Of a stretch of DNA of 64,000 bases, positions 36,810-47,500 are shown in pieces. A program made the translations under genes and the position numbers. The first letter of the stretch is position 1; each line of letters opens with the position of its first letter. The notes below the pieces were generated by a model. The model was not told where the DNA came from. It ran no database searches and worked only from the letters and a program-made list of their open reading frames with translations. Origin of the DNA: Cryptomeria japonica (taxonomy: Eukaryota > Streptophyta > Pinopsida > Cupressales > Cupressaceae); the NCBI RefSeq assembly GCF_030272615.1, contig NC_081405.1, forward strand, positions 154,301,613 through 154,365,612, read 5' to 3'.

Positions 36810-39800
36810 TTATAAATGAGGGACCAGGAGAGGATTTGGAGAGGAGTGATATGAAGGGGAATTACGTACATCACCTAAAATATCCATGGGGCAAACCATT
36901 CTAAAGACATACGAATTCCCATCTGCCCCTAAATTGGCTAACTTGTCTGCAATAGTGTTTCCTTCCCTATAAATATGATTGACCGAAGTTTCCTCAAAAT
37001 ATTTGATCAAGTCCAAAATACTTTTTAGTTCCGCTTGCAATTTCCAGTTTGACACTACCCTAGTCCTGACTGCATTTATAGTTAACGATGAATCCCCCTC
37101 AATTTCCAGATATTTTATCCCAAGTGATTTGGCTAAAATCAATCCCTCCCGTAACGCTGAGAACTCAGCCAAGTTATTCGAGGCCCAGCCAATAGGCTTA
37201 TTGATGCTAGCAATTAGTACACCGTTGTCCTGGTGAATTGCACACCCTATACCTGCTATACCAGGATTTCCACGAGAGGAACCATCGAAATTAAGCTTAG
37301 CCCAGCCCATTCGGGGGGGAGTCCACTTTGTTAGCTTCCTTTCTATCACAGACTGTTCACCTCCACTTCCCATGAACGGGGGAATAATCAAACCCATCCA
37401 TTTAGATCGAAGAACCTCATCCCATCTGGTTAAATTATTAGTCTTTCCCTGGGTATGTCTTAGTTTGTTATTGATTTTTTCCACAATTGAAGCCTCGATC
37501 TTATTAAGAAGGGATACTACCCTCAATTTTGAATCTTTAAAGATCCGCCTGTTTCTCTCCTTCCATATTTCCCATATGAGGATTGTCGGTGCTATTTGCC
37601 ATACTAAGTGGTAAACATCCTTTGTAAAGGGAGGTTGCCAGCTAATCAGCCATTCTGAAATATCCCTCGGTCTCGGAGTCGGCCAACCGAGGCTTGAGCA
37701 AAGCCAATCCCAACACCTCTGGCTGAAACTACAACTAAGAAGCAGATGGTCCACGTTTTCTTCCTTGGATTCGCATAGAGGGCATCTCGATGGTCCCATG
37801 AATCCTAATTTCAAGAACCAATCTGTAGTAAGAATCCTCTTCTGGGAAGCTGCCCATGAGAAAATGCCAGCTTTGGGAAGACCCACGTTATTCCAGCAAA
37901 GGCTAATCAGAATATTAGGATTGGTTACAACTCTTCTGAGTTTTAAAAGTGAGTAACCATCTTTGGCTTTATAAATGCCCGAAGAACTACCAGCCCAAAT
38001 TATCTTGTCTTTCCCGTTATGTAATGAGAAATGCCTATTCCTCAAATTATTCCAGAGGATTTCCTTGTCTGCATTTGTCAAGTTCATCTCATCAAGGGGT
38101 TTCCACTCCCAACCCAATGCGGGGTCATTGGAAACCAGCTTGATATAATCCTTGACATACCTGCCCCTATTTGATTTACAATGTTCAATACCTTCTACGC
38201 TTATTCCAGATTTGTCAAGGGCAGAATAACCCCCCCACGAGTCTTCCCAGAACAATGCCTCAGAACCATCCGCAATATCCCAAGACAAATAGTCTCTGAT
38301 CACCTTTCTACATTCTAACATAAAATTCCAGACTTTGGATCCCTTCGGAAGTAACTCCGTCCTCAGAATACTATCAGGGTTGGAATTAGTGAGATATTTA
38401 GCTTTGAGGATCCTTACCCATTTAAGATCCGGGTCCGTGTACATTTTCCAGACTAATTTCGCCCCCAGAGCCAAGTTTTGAACTCCCAAGTCTTTGATGC
38501 CAACACCCCCTATACTGATAGGCTGGCTAATTTTATCCCAAGATATTAAAGCATATTTCTTTTTTTCAGAGTTCATATTCCAAAAGAACTTCCTCATCTT
38601 TTTAATCATTTCTAAACGTGCACCTTTAGGTAACTGCTGGCAGGACATCTGGAATATCGGAATAGCCGCCATTATAGCTTTTAGTAATGTTAATCTCCCA
38701 GCCGCAGATAGGCATTTGTTCTTCCAAGAATTCAACCTGAGATCCATCTTTTCAAGGATTCCTTTCCATAATGAATTTATATTGTTTCCCTTATCCATCG
38801 AAATCCCTAGATATTTACAAGGGAGTTTCCCTTTATCAAACCCTAAGATATTACAAATATCTGACTCTATGTTTTGCGGAGTGTTAAAGAAGAAGATCTC
38901 CGATTTATTCCTGTTCACTTCCTGACCAGAGGCTAATGCATAGATGTCAAGAATCCTTTTGAAAGCCATGGCTTCAGACCTATTCGCACTTCCCATCAGC
39001 ATTGTGTCATCAGCAAACTGCTGGTGGGAAATGGCCTCCATTCCATTAGTGATTTTAATACCTTTGATAATCTGATTCATTCGAGCACATGAAATGATTC
39101 TCCCAAGGCCCTCTGCCATTATGATAAATAAAAAAGGGGATAAAGGATCTCCTTGTCTAATCCCTCTAGATATCTGGAAGAAGCCTGCTGGGGAACCATT
39201 TATAAGCAATGATATCCTGGGCGATGAAATGCATTCGAAGATTAAATTGATCCATTGTTTAGAAAAGCCAAAGGATTCTAAACATTTACACAGAAATCTC
39301 CAATCAACCTTGTCATAAGCCTTCTTGATGTCAAGCTTGATCATCATCGCAGCTGATCGATTTTGTTGTATCGAGTGTATGACTTCTTGAGCTATAATAA
39401 TGCCATCAAAGATAGATCTACCTGGTATGAAACCGGTCTGTTCCTCAGAAATAATGCACGGAAGGATGCTTTTCAATCTGTTTGCTAAAATTTTAGTAAA
39501 AAGTTTGTAAATTGTGTTACATAAAGAAATAGGGCGAAAGTCTTCAAAATTTCTTGATTCCTCCTTTTTTGGGATCAAAGTAATGAAAGTGTTGTTGATT
39601 TCCCTTAAAATACTCCCCGAGTTTCTAACAGCTTCCAAAGCTTCCACAACCTCTTTACCAATAATGTGCCAACATTTTTGGAAAAAGCAAGCAGGAAATC
39701 CATCCGGGCCGGGAGCTTTATCAGGGTTAAGCTGCCCCAATGCAACTTTTACTTTTGATTCTGTAAATTTGTTGCAAAGCGCTTTATTTTGATTTTCAGT

Positions 39801-41093
39801 TATGATCTTAGGAATATTCCTAAGAATAGTAAGATTGGCATCTTTAAGAGAATATTCAGAGCTGAACAGGGTTTTAAAATGGTTAACCGCTTCTGTAGTT
39901 ATGTCAGTTTGATCTTCCAGTAGAATACCATTATTACTCATGATCTTGTGAATACCGTTAGTGTTCCTCCTTAATTTTGTACTACTGTGGAAGAACTTAG
40001 TATTCCTATCCCCATTTTGAAGCCAATTCTCTCTAGACTTCTGTTTCCAAAATATTTCTTCTTTTGATAACGCATCCTCGTATTTCCCGAGGAGCTCCTT
40101 TTCTTTGAGGAAGCTATCCTGATCCATTCCAAGTCTAAACACTTTTTCATTAAGGTCTGCGATTTCTTTTTCTAATGACATTTTGGTTTCAAAAATGTTG
40201 CCGAAAACTTCACTATTCCATTTCAGTAACTTGCACTTGATATGTTTTAATTTATTTACAAGGCAAAACATCTTTGATCCCTGGAAACTTACCTCAGACC
40301 ACCACCTGGAGATCAGGTCATAGAAGTCTGGATTTTGCATCCACATTTTTTCAAATTTAAAGGGACAACACCGCGGTGTAGCCTCTCCCTCAATATTGAG
40401 GATGACAGGGTAATGATCAGATCCTGAAGATGGGAGTAGTGAGGCAGAGAGGTTAACCGCTAGATCGCTCAAGTTCCCTCTAAAAAGGAATCTATCTAGT
40501 CTCTCCGCGATTTGTGTAAAGCCTGATCTTCTATTATACCAGGTATACACACCATTATTGGTTTCTATATCTATAAGATTGTTATAAGCTACCCACTCTT
40601 TAAAGTCTTTTAAGGATTGCGGTTCCCTACGAATACCACCCTTTTTTTCTGATAAATTCAGGATAGCATTGAAGTCCCCTCCGAGAATAACAGGGGAAGA
40701 GGTATCTAGCCCCATCATAGCCGAGAGTTCTGACCAAACTCTGCGCTTGCCGGCATCCGGGATCGGGCCATAAATGTTTATAAGGGTGAAAGTAAATTTG
40801 CTGTGTTTGCTTATAACCTTTCCCAATAGCCAATTTCTATTACCTGCTATAGGATAAAAATTAATACTACGCGGATTCCAAATAATTCCAATACCACCAG
40901 AGGCGCCCCTGGCTTCCACAAATTCCCCGCAAAGAAGACCTAATTTCCTTTTAAAAGCCTCAGCTTCTACTTGGGCTAATTTAGTTTCTTGAATGAGAAC
41001 GATATCATATTTCCATTTAATAATGTTGCGTCTAATTAGACGCTGTTTGTTAGGGGCGTTCATGCCCCTAACATTCCATGAAGAGATTTTCAT
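36810..41093 (-). CDS. LINE ORF2: endonuclease, reverse transcriptase, RNase H
   Basis: A 1427-residue protein that should nick chromosomal DNA and reverse-transcribe element RNA at the nick. Apurinic-type endonuclease 1-235: N7, E36 in QETK, D140/N142 in GGDFN, and SDH 225-227. Reverse transcriptase about 500-760: D588 in KLDIKKAYD, RQGDPLSPF near 646, and FADD 693-696. A Cys-rich zinc-finger region (CPLCESKEENVDHLLLSC) lies in the C-terminal third. RNase H is about 1265-1395, with D1270, E1310, D1334 and D1383 giving a complete D-E-D-D set. The ATG overlaps the ORF1 stop as ATGA, suggesting termination-reinitiation. The length is usual for plant L1 ORF2 with RNase H. Confidence 0.95.
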   Translation of the reverse strand: MKISSWNVRGMNAPNKQRLIRRNIIKWKYDIVLIQETKLAQVEAEAFKRKLGLLCGEFVEARGASGGIGIIWNPRSINFYPIAGNRNWLLGKVISKHSKFTFTLINIYGPIPDAGKRRVWSELSAMMGLDTSSPVILGGDFNAILNLSEKKGGIRREPQSLKDFKEWVAYNNLIDIETNNGVYTWYNRRSGFTQIAERLDRFLFRGNLSDLAVNLSASLLPSSGSDHYPVILNIEGEATPRCCPFKFEKMWMQNPDFYDLISRWWSEVSFQGSKMFCLVNKLKHIKCKLLKWNSEVFGNIFETKMSLEKEIADLNEKVFRLGMDQDSFLKEKELLGKYEDALSKEEIFWKQKSRENWLQNGDRNTKFFHSSTKLRRNTNGIHKIMSNNGILLEDQTDITTEAVNHFKTLFSSEYSLKDANLTILRNIPKIITENQNKALCNKFTESKVKVALGQLNPDKAPGPDGFPACFFQKCWHIIGKEVVEALEAVRNSGSILREINNTFITLIPKKEESRNFEDFRPISLCNTIYKLFTKILANRLKSILPCIISEEQTGFIPGRSIFDGIIIAQEVIHSIQQNRSAAMMIKLDIKKAYDKVDWRFLCKCLESFGFSKQWINLIFECISSPRISLLINGSPAGFFQISRGIRQGDPLSPFLFIIMAEGLGRIISCARMNQIIKGIKITNGMEAISHQQFADDTMLMGSANRSEAMAFKRILDIYALASGQEVNRNKSEIFFFNTPQNIESDICNILGFDKGKLPCKYLGISMDKGNNINSLWKGILEKMDLRLNSWKNKCLSAAGRLTLLKAIMAAIPIFQMSCQQLPKGARLEMIKKMRKFFWNMNSEKKKYALISWDKISQPISIGGVGIKDLGVQNLALGAKLVWKMYTDPDLKWVRILKAKYLTNSNPDSILRTELLPKGSKVWNFMLECRKVIRDYLSWDIADGSEALFWEDSWGGYSALDKSGISVEGIEHCKSNRGRYVKDYIKLVSNDPALGWEWKPLDEMNLTNADKEILWNNLRNRHFSLHNGKDKIIWAGSSSGIYKAKDGYSLLKLRRVVTNPNILISLCWNNVGLPKAGIFSWAASQKRILTTDWFLKLGFMGPSRCPLCESKEENVDHLLLSCSFSQRCWDWLCSSLGWPTPRPRDISEWLISWQPPFTKDVYHLVWQIAPTILIWEIWKERNRRIFKDSKLRVVSLLNKIEASIVEKINNKLRHTQGKTNNLTRWDEVLRSKWMGLIIPPFMGSGGEQSVIERKLTKWTPPRMGWAKLNFDGSSRGNPGIAGIGCAIHQDNGVLIASINKPIGWASNNLAEFSALREGLILAKSLGIKYLEIEGDSSLTINAVRTRVVSNWKLQAELKSILDLIKYFEETSVNHIYREGNTIADKLANLGADGNSYVFRMVCPMDILGDVRNSPSYHSSPNPLLVPHL

Positions 41094-42802
41094 GGGGCCG
41101 TGGGAAGGCCCTTCCCCTTCCCAGCATCAAAGAAGGCTGTCAATTTGCCTTGGTCTTTAGCGTTTCCATCCTGCAATCTTAACTCGCTCAAAGATTTTCT
41201 ACCTCTACTTTTGGCTTCTCTAGCGCAGTCAGGACAGTTTTTCCCGTCATATATGTTTTTTATTCCTAAGGTTTGCTGGGGCACAATCACTCCCTCACCA
41301 TTATCCTCTCCCAGTTGGGGCTGAGCTACTGAAAAGTCATTGACAGGAATAGTTATTCTATCTCCAGACCTATTCTCATTGTTTTCTTCCTCATCCATAG
41401 ATGCCAAGAGTTCCTGAATTAGGAACCTCTTCTCAGCTTCCTCTTCCGGAGAAAGATTTTCAACTACCTTATTATCGAATACCTCAAGAACAGCAGCCAT
41501 TCTAGAAGATATTTCTTCTAGATCTGCCTCATTTTCTTGTTCCAATTTTTCATCTGATTTTGTGTTAGATGGAAGTTTCAATGAGTCCACCGAATTTGAG
41601 ACTCTTTTTGTCATCTCCACTAAGGCATCTTCTTTTATAGAGTTTGCCTCATCTATAATTTTATCAAGATCATTAATGTTGCTGTAGGTGTAGTTTCTAT
41701 TTTCATCAGGGTAAGCCACAGTCAGACTATTGTCGTGACCAAGGGATGTATTTATTGGAGTTTTTTTATGCTGATCTGAGAAAGAGTTATCCATTTGTTC
41801 GATACTCTTAACCAGCACTGGGCATGTTTTCAATCTAACATCAGATTCATTTATAGCCCCATAATAGAAAGTGGGTTGGATGTTCCACTCCCCGCTGTTC
41901 GATACTAGCGAGATGGGTTCTAAGTCCAGTGAATTAATATCAGATTCAACTAAGATTTTGATATTCATTTTTACAACCCCATTTTCTAGACCTTCACATC
42001 CCAAAAAAGAACCGAATTGATCCCCAATATATTCTAGGATTTCAAAATTTAGATATTCAACTGGTAATGTACCCAGACTAATCCATCTAGGGTACTTGTT
42101 TAAATTCTGGGATTGAGGATCAAAGTTCGGTTTCCAATCACAACGAAAAAAACCATAACCTTTATATAATTTAACCGAACCATAGAGAATATCATTTTTT
42201 GTATTTTGATTATCACACAAAATTGCCAGAAAATTATTATCCAGGATAGATATACTTACCTGTCCCGGGTATAGGGCCATCCACCACTCAATAATTTTAC
42301 CAGTATCTTCTCCAATTCCCGTCCACTTTGCAAAAACCCCACATTTGCTAAATAAATTGAACTGGGGTTCCGTTAATTTTGCCGGAATTTTACAAATTCG
42401 CCTCGGTTTTATTCTGGATTTTGGCTCAAAATTCCTCACTTTCCCGAGCGGCACCGTGTTTGCCCCGGTGGCCGGATAAAGGTTTGAGGCTGCGGACTTA
42501 TGCCAATCGAAGTTGAAAGATCTGTTTCTACTTACGCCCATCTTCTTCCTGGCCTTTTTCGAGCGAACGATATGCCAGTTTCCGTCGGAGGGTAGTGACA
42601 AGGCATCATCCATTTTTGCCCTAATTACTGCATTTTCCCCAAACTTGCCCGCTTTGCCAACCGAAAACCGAACTTCATTTGTTACAGGGTTTTTCTTGCT
42701 TTGCGGACTGTAGATTGAAATGCTCTGCGGACATGAGGCGAAGACTTGTCTGCACCCCCCCGCCGCAAACCTTGGCAATTTCGCAGGACAGAGATTTCGC
42801 AT
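41090..42802 (-). CDS. LINE ORF1: putative RNA-binding protein
   Basis: 570 residues from the ATG at 42802. A later ATG (MDDALSLPSDGNWHIVRSKK) is a possible alternative start and looks more like other plant L1 ORF1 N-termini. About residues 130-280 have the DUF4283-like pattern of plant L1 ORF1 (TGKIIEWWMALYPGQVSI, WKPNFDPQ, YPRWISLGTLPVEYLN). The C-terminal part is acidic and then basic, with a CPDC pair; no canonical CCHC knuckle is seen. The expected role is binding and chaperoning element RNA. The stop overlaps the ORF2 start. Confidence 0.85.
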   Translation of the reverse strand: MRNLCPAKLPRFAAGGCRQVFASCPQSISIYSPQSKKNPVTNEVRFSVGKAGKFGENAVIRAKMDDALSLPSDGNWHIVRSKKARKKMGVSRNRSFNFDWHKSAASNLYPATGANTVPLGKVRNFEPKSRIKPRRICKIPAKLTEPQFNLFSKCGVFAKWTGIGEDTGKIIEWWMALYPGQVSISILDNNFLAILCDNQNTKNDILYGSVKLYKGYGFFRCDWKPNFDPQSQNLNKYPRWISLGTLPVEYLNFEILEYIGDQFGSFLGCEGLENGVVKMNIKILVESDINSLDLEPISLVSNSGEWNIQPTFYYGAINESDVRLKTCPVLVKSIEQMDNSFSDQHKKTPINTSLGHDNSLTVAYPDENRNYTYSNINDLDKIIDEANSIKEDALVEMTKRVSNSVDSLKLPSNTKSDEKLEQENEADLEEISSRMAAVLEVFDNKVVENLSPEEEAEKRFLIQELLASMDEEENNENRSGDRITIPVNDFSVAQPQLGEDNGEGVIVPQQTLGIKNIYDGKNCPDCAREAKSRGRKSLSELRLQDGNAKDQGKLTAFFDAGKGKGLPTAP

Positions 42803-42842
42803 TTCGCGGTATGAAAATTGCTTTAATTTTTTAATTACTTTG

Positions 42843-42860
42843 TACTATTATAGATATCTT
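42843..42860. repeat. Target-site duplication, right copy, of the intact LINE
   Basis: Perfect copy of 34900-34917, abutting the 5' end of the - strand LINE. Confidence 0.9.
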
Positions 42861-43131
42861 GAATAAATATAAAACAATCTTTTTTTTTTTAACTCACTCA
42901 ATGATAATTCTATTTTATTTATGATTTATTTAATAAATATTATATAATATTTATATTGTTTGCTTCATTTTATAATATTTAAAAGATTTTTTTTTTTTTT
43001 TGGGTGGTGTCCACTTTTCTGACCACCATCTTTGTGCACATACCCTATCAATAATAATATATTTATATATCATTATTATAATAATTACAATAATTTTGTC
43101 CATAAAATTATAATTTATAATATAATATATT

Positions 43132-43742
43132 TTAATTAAGTTTTTTTTTTTTGATCGGTGACATGGATTTTTCAGCCTGGTCCAATGCTAGGTGAGGCCA
43201 CAAACCAGGGGGACTCATCCCCGAATTCATATATGAGGTATAAACACCTCTTTGCATTAGCCCTATCATCTTGTCCTATAATTGTCTCTCCTTATTGCCC
43301 CATTATCACTTTATTTCCACAATTTACTTTCTCTCCTTATCATTCCATTCTCACCTTATCTCTCCAAGCTTATCTCCTTATCTCTCCAAGCTTATCTCCT
43401 TATCTCTCTGAATACTTCTTTCCTAATTCGCACCACACGCCTGCAACTCCAATTGTAATGGCTCGACCCCTACATGGGAGACAATCGAGGAATCAGTCAG
43501 TGCAACCACTGTGGCATGAACACCACGACCATAGCACGAAGGGAACCTATCGTGAGCAGACAACACATACAACAAAGTGGCATGCACACCACAACCAACC
43601 AAGCCAGGCCATTAACCACCTTCCTCGGGCACATGAGCCAGCCGAAACAACCTGCATGAGATTCAAACTTGGATCGCCGTATCAACACAACTTGCAATGA
43701 TGCCGTTGCACTGTGGGGTGAACCCTTAATTAAGTTTTTTTT
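43132..43742 (-). mobile_element. SINE-like element with target-site duplication
   Basis: TTAATTAAG followed by eight Ts flanks the element at 43132-43148 and 43726-43742. The body (43149-43725, about 577 bp) on the - strand begins GGGTTCACCCC and ends CACCGATC plus a short A tail. A Pol III B-box-like sequence, AAGTTTGAATCTC on the - strand (43670-43658), lies about 55-67 nt from the 5' end, where a tRNA-derived SINE would have it. An A box is less clear. A 180-codon frame on + is a by-product. It is long for a SINE, so a composite or truncated element is possible. Confidence 0.65.
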
Positions 43743-44290
43743 AATAATAATATAAATATTAATTTTAATATAACATGAATAGCTACATTTTTACTTATAG
43801 TTATTTTATTTGTTCAAGAATTATCTCATGAAAATTAATTTTATTTATCATAATTAATTTATTACATAAGAGTTATTTTAATTTAATTTATAATTATTTG
43901 AATTTTTTTTTTCATTTGAGGTTATATGAAAAATTTCTTTATTTACTGAGTGTCAAATATTATTTTTAGTATGTTTTGAAAAATATAATTGAAATTTTTT
44001 TATTATATTTAAAATATAATATTATGTATTATATAAAAAATATAATATTTATTTTATGTATATAAAATAAAAAAAATCTATTTATATAATCACAATAGTT
44101 TATAATATGTAAAATAAATTAAAATGACACTATCAAAATAATTTTGATCCTAACTTATAACATAAAAAATAAAATAAAAAGAATAAAAAAATTTAATGAT
44201 TTAAATATTTAAAAATAAATACTACCTAGGCAGCAAATGCTTTAACATTCGAAAAGAAATGGTGGGCGGCAAACATTTAAACTGGGCGGA
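43743..44290. other. Very AT-rich spacer upstream of the host gene
   Basis: A/T runs with little else; no gene or repeat family recognised. Similar AT-rich sequence lies at 42861-43131 between the LINE and the SINE-like element. Confidence 0.6.
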
Positions 44291-44523
44291 AAATAAATAG
44301 TATTACTCCCTGGCTTTCTCGGTTGCTCCATCACGTTCCGTCAAACTGAACGACTCCAACAAGTGGATGTGGCCCCGTTTTGTATGATTTTTTATACACG
44401 TAGATGCGTTTGATGTATGATATGTTGTACTTGCGTGCTATTTTATGTGGAGAATAGCCGCTTTCTTATTGAAGTAGTAAACTCAGGCGGAGGAGCACAA
44501 CTCGGCTTGATCACCTAATTATA
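44291..44523 (+). promoter_or_regulatory. Probable promoter/5' UTR of the alpha/beta-hydrolase gene
   Basis: Base composition shifts here from AT-rich repeat to mixed sequence with CG dinucleotides, as expected near a plant gene start. A TATA-like stretch TTTTTTATACACG lies near 44389. The transcription start cannot be fixed from sequence alone. Confidence 0.35.
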
Positions 44524-44566
44524 ATGGCGGAAAGCAATTCAGCCCAGGGAGAAAATCGCTCTTCTG
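44524..44566 (+). CDS. Exon 1 of a plant alpha/beta-hydrolase-family gene
   Basis: The ATG in ATAATGGCGG opens a short frame reading MAESNSAQGENRSS. It ends with one base of a split codon before a strong donor, G|GTAAGC. The phase matches exon 2 exactly: the leftover G joins TG to make Val and the frame runs straight into the conserved domain. A short hydrophilic N-terminus before a VIVQERITIPNK-like stretch is what plant members of this family have. It rests on phase, splice motif and position, not on domain similarity; transcripts would settle it. Confidence 0.55.
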
Positions 44567-44571
44567 GTAAG

Positions 44572-47500
44572 CCTGTAATTCTCCCTCTCAAGTCCCCGAT
44601 TTCTATTGAAACCAAATATTAGAGCTACCATGGAGAATTTATAGGGCACGCTCACTCACATTTAAGCTAACACCCAGTTGCTGAGTGTTTCTGTGAAGAT
44701 TACTATAATTTTTATTCTCTGTAAATTTTAGCTAAAGGTTCCATTGATGAAATAGACTGTTTACAATTTTTTTGGAGTTTTGCTTTAGGCTTTAATTACT
44801 TAAATAACAATTAACCCGAGTTTTAGCCTGTTTTATTAATCCAATCAAACTACAGGAAACCACGAATCGCTTGAAAATCGTGGAATCTGAACTGGAGGCT
44901 TTCGTTTCAATCCCATGTTTACAAAATGGTTAGCATAACATACAATGAACTCCACTCATGCACAAATCGAGTTTAATCTCACTTATGATTTGCCAGAGCA
45001 AGTTTTATTGAAGACTGTATTATAAAGCAGCATGAAAACTCAGGAAAACATTTATTTTAAATAGTTGCATTACTTCAGTTGCACTCATAATAACAATCGA
45101 AATTAGTTTAATTCAGTTATTTGAAAGCATGCCCCTTTTTGCCCATCAAAGTCTCGTCGCCAAAATTTAGATGCAGGGTTGCTCTTCCAAGTCTTGTTGG
45201 AGTTGGATATAGCGAGGCTTAGCAACGCAATCTTGCAATCAGCAATCATTCGAGTATTGAAATGTAACTAACAGGCAATTTCTATAATGCAGAGGTCAGT
45301 GCCAAGAATGGTTATAGGATTTAGTGTGGATGAATACTTATTCAAGAATTATTGGAATGCGAGTGCAACAATCATTTGTTCCGACATTATTTGTGGTGCT
45401 CATCTTCTCTAGATTCATGCTTTACCACAGCTTAAACCTCTGATAAATCTAGTTCTGCAGTGGTTAGTACCACGCAATCACATGACAGATGACATTTTGA
45501 CTGATTGGAAATGACAATTTTACACACTAACAAGTTTAGGAGGTTTCAGAGAAAGAGAAGAAGAGTCTGGAGACCCAAAAACCATGTTTACATGCATGAA
45601 ATAAGGGTTTTGGCTTTGGAAGAGGGAGGGCACCATCCAAGATCCCTAGTAGATTTATGTAGGTTATGCTCTACAGGGATCTTAATACCCTATTCCTTAC
45701 AACCACAACCATTGTCATTATATCCAATTTTAGAAAAAATATTTAATTTACCATAATAAGATTGCAACTCCATGAAAGGAAAAGGATTACCATCAGTGGC
45801 ATGGTCGATATGAGAAGTGTCATCACATGAATCATTAGAAGAAGTATTAGAATTATTAATTGTTGTAAATGGGGAATTGTATGTGAAATTTCGGGATATC
45901 AAATTGAGATGGGTTTGCTTTATATTCACCAACAAAAGAAGGCGTAGAATTTAAAGAATCCCAATCATCACTTGGACATGCATTAGAAGTAGATGAAGAA
46001 AGCGAGTTATCAATTGAAGCATTAACATGATTTAATGATGGTGTACTTGGCTTTGGATACAAAGAAGGAATTAAATTATGGAGTGTAGGAATGGGCTGAT
46101 GACCAAGATCCGCTTTCTAACAACACTGGAAGGGATCTAGATTAGCTTTAAATGTGTATACTTTGTCAATGTATATGAATTTAATTGGATGTAAAGTAGA
46201 TGGGATTGCGCCCATGGTGTCATTTTACGGTGTAATGTATACCCTTGATTTTTTTTTTGTCTTTTCTTATGAAGAGTTTAACATACAATGTTTGCCAATA
46301 CAAATGAAATACAATCAATAATCTGATCTGTTTGGTTTCATTCATTGATAGCAAATGCATATCTAAGAAAATGCAACATTAACATATCTAAAACTGAAAT
46401 ACTTGAACCATATAAACTGCTGTTTGTAAACTCCGAATATTTTTCACATTCACTTGGGGATTACAATCAAGTATGCACTAGGCCAAATAGACTAAGCATG
46501 AATGCCTTCAGAAATGTGAGTTTACTTGCTGCTGTAGGTCTGAAATGTCTTCAAATTCACCATAAAATCCTCAATTTGTAGAGCTCATATCAGTTGTGAT
46601 CAAAGGAGGTGTTTATCTTCATTATTGTGAATTGCCCCTGTGCTTTCCTTGCACTTAGTTTGCTGGAGCAGACTTCGGAATTTAGTTTTTCTGAGTATTG
46701 AAGGCTGGTTTGGTGGGTTGAAGAATGTGGTATAACTGAAACTTTATGGCAGACCTGTAGCAATCTCTCTCAAAAACTGAATACCCAAATCAAAATACTT
46801 TCATAAAGCTTCATTCTTACCAAATCTTTATCATTAAACTTTGAGCCAAACTTTGAAAAATGAATCTGATAATCAACAATCGGCTAGGGTGGATCTTTCA
46901 CCACTGAAACTAGGCTAACTGAAGAGGGTTTTGATCCTCAACAATCCAAAGAAGAACTCTTCAAGTTTATTCCAATAACATCTTGTTAAGTGTGCACAAG
47001 CAGAATTCAGGAATGAGAGCCCAAATCCTCCTTTTATAAATTTTCAAAGCTATTTTAGGAAAAAGCTTTTTGCTGCTTTTGTAAAAGCACTTTATTGTTT
47101 TTTTGTTGCTTTTTCGATTTTTTTTGTTTGAAAAAGCATATTTTCCACTCAAAAAGACCCTTTGAAATATTAAAAACATTTCATATGCAAAGGTAGGCAT
47201 CCACTTGAGGAGCATAACTTTACTTTAGAATATTTTAATTTAACACTAAAGTAATAATAAAACATAACTTTATAACTTAAATGCAAATATTTAAATAATT
47301 CCAAGCACATTGCGGAAAGGTCCATTAAAGTATCGAAAATTGAAACTGAACATGTTGAGACATTACTAGTGTTGAAGAATGATGCTTGGTCTTGGAACAA
47401 GCATATACTATAAATAGCAGTGTTCTCTGAGAACCAAAGAGAATAAACCCAAAACAATCTTGAAATATTGGTGCTATACAACCACTTACTATAAATAGTA

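Larger units (their letters stand above)
34918..42842 (-). mobile_element. Full-length L1-clade LINE with two intact ORFs
   Basis: About 7.9 kb, reading on the - strand: a 40-nt 5' leader, ORF1, ORF2 overlapping by four bases, a 1.9-kb 3' UTR and a short poly-A tail (T run to 34925). A perfect 18-bp target-site duplication flanks it. Both ORFs are uninterrupted and the catalytic motifs are present, so it may be recent and potentially active. The order endonuclease, RT, zinc finger, RNase H is typical of plant L1 elements. Confidence 0.93.

Noticed and set aside
36403-36904. Frames of 92-149 codons of Tyr-Ile and Val-Cys or His-Thr repeats
   Set aside because: Translations of TA, TG and CA microsatellites in the LINE 3' UTR.
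43158-43700. 180-codon frame
   Set aside because: Lies on the opposite strand of the SINE-like element and has no domain.
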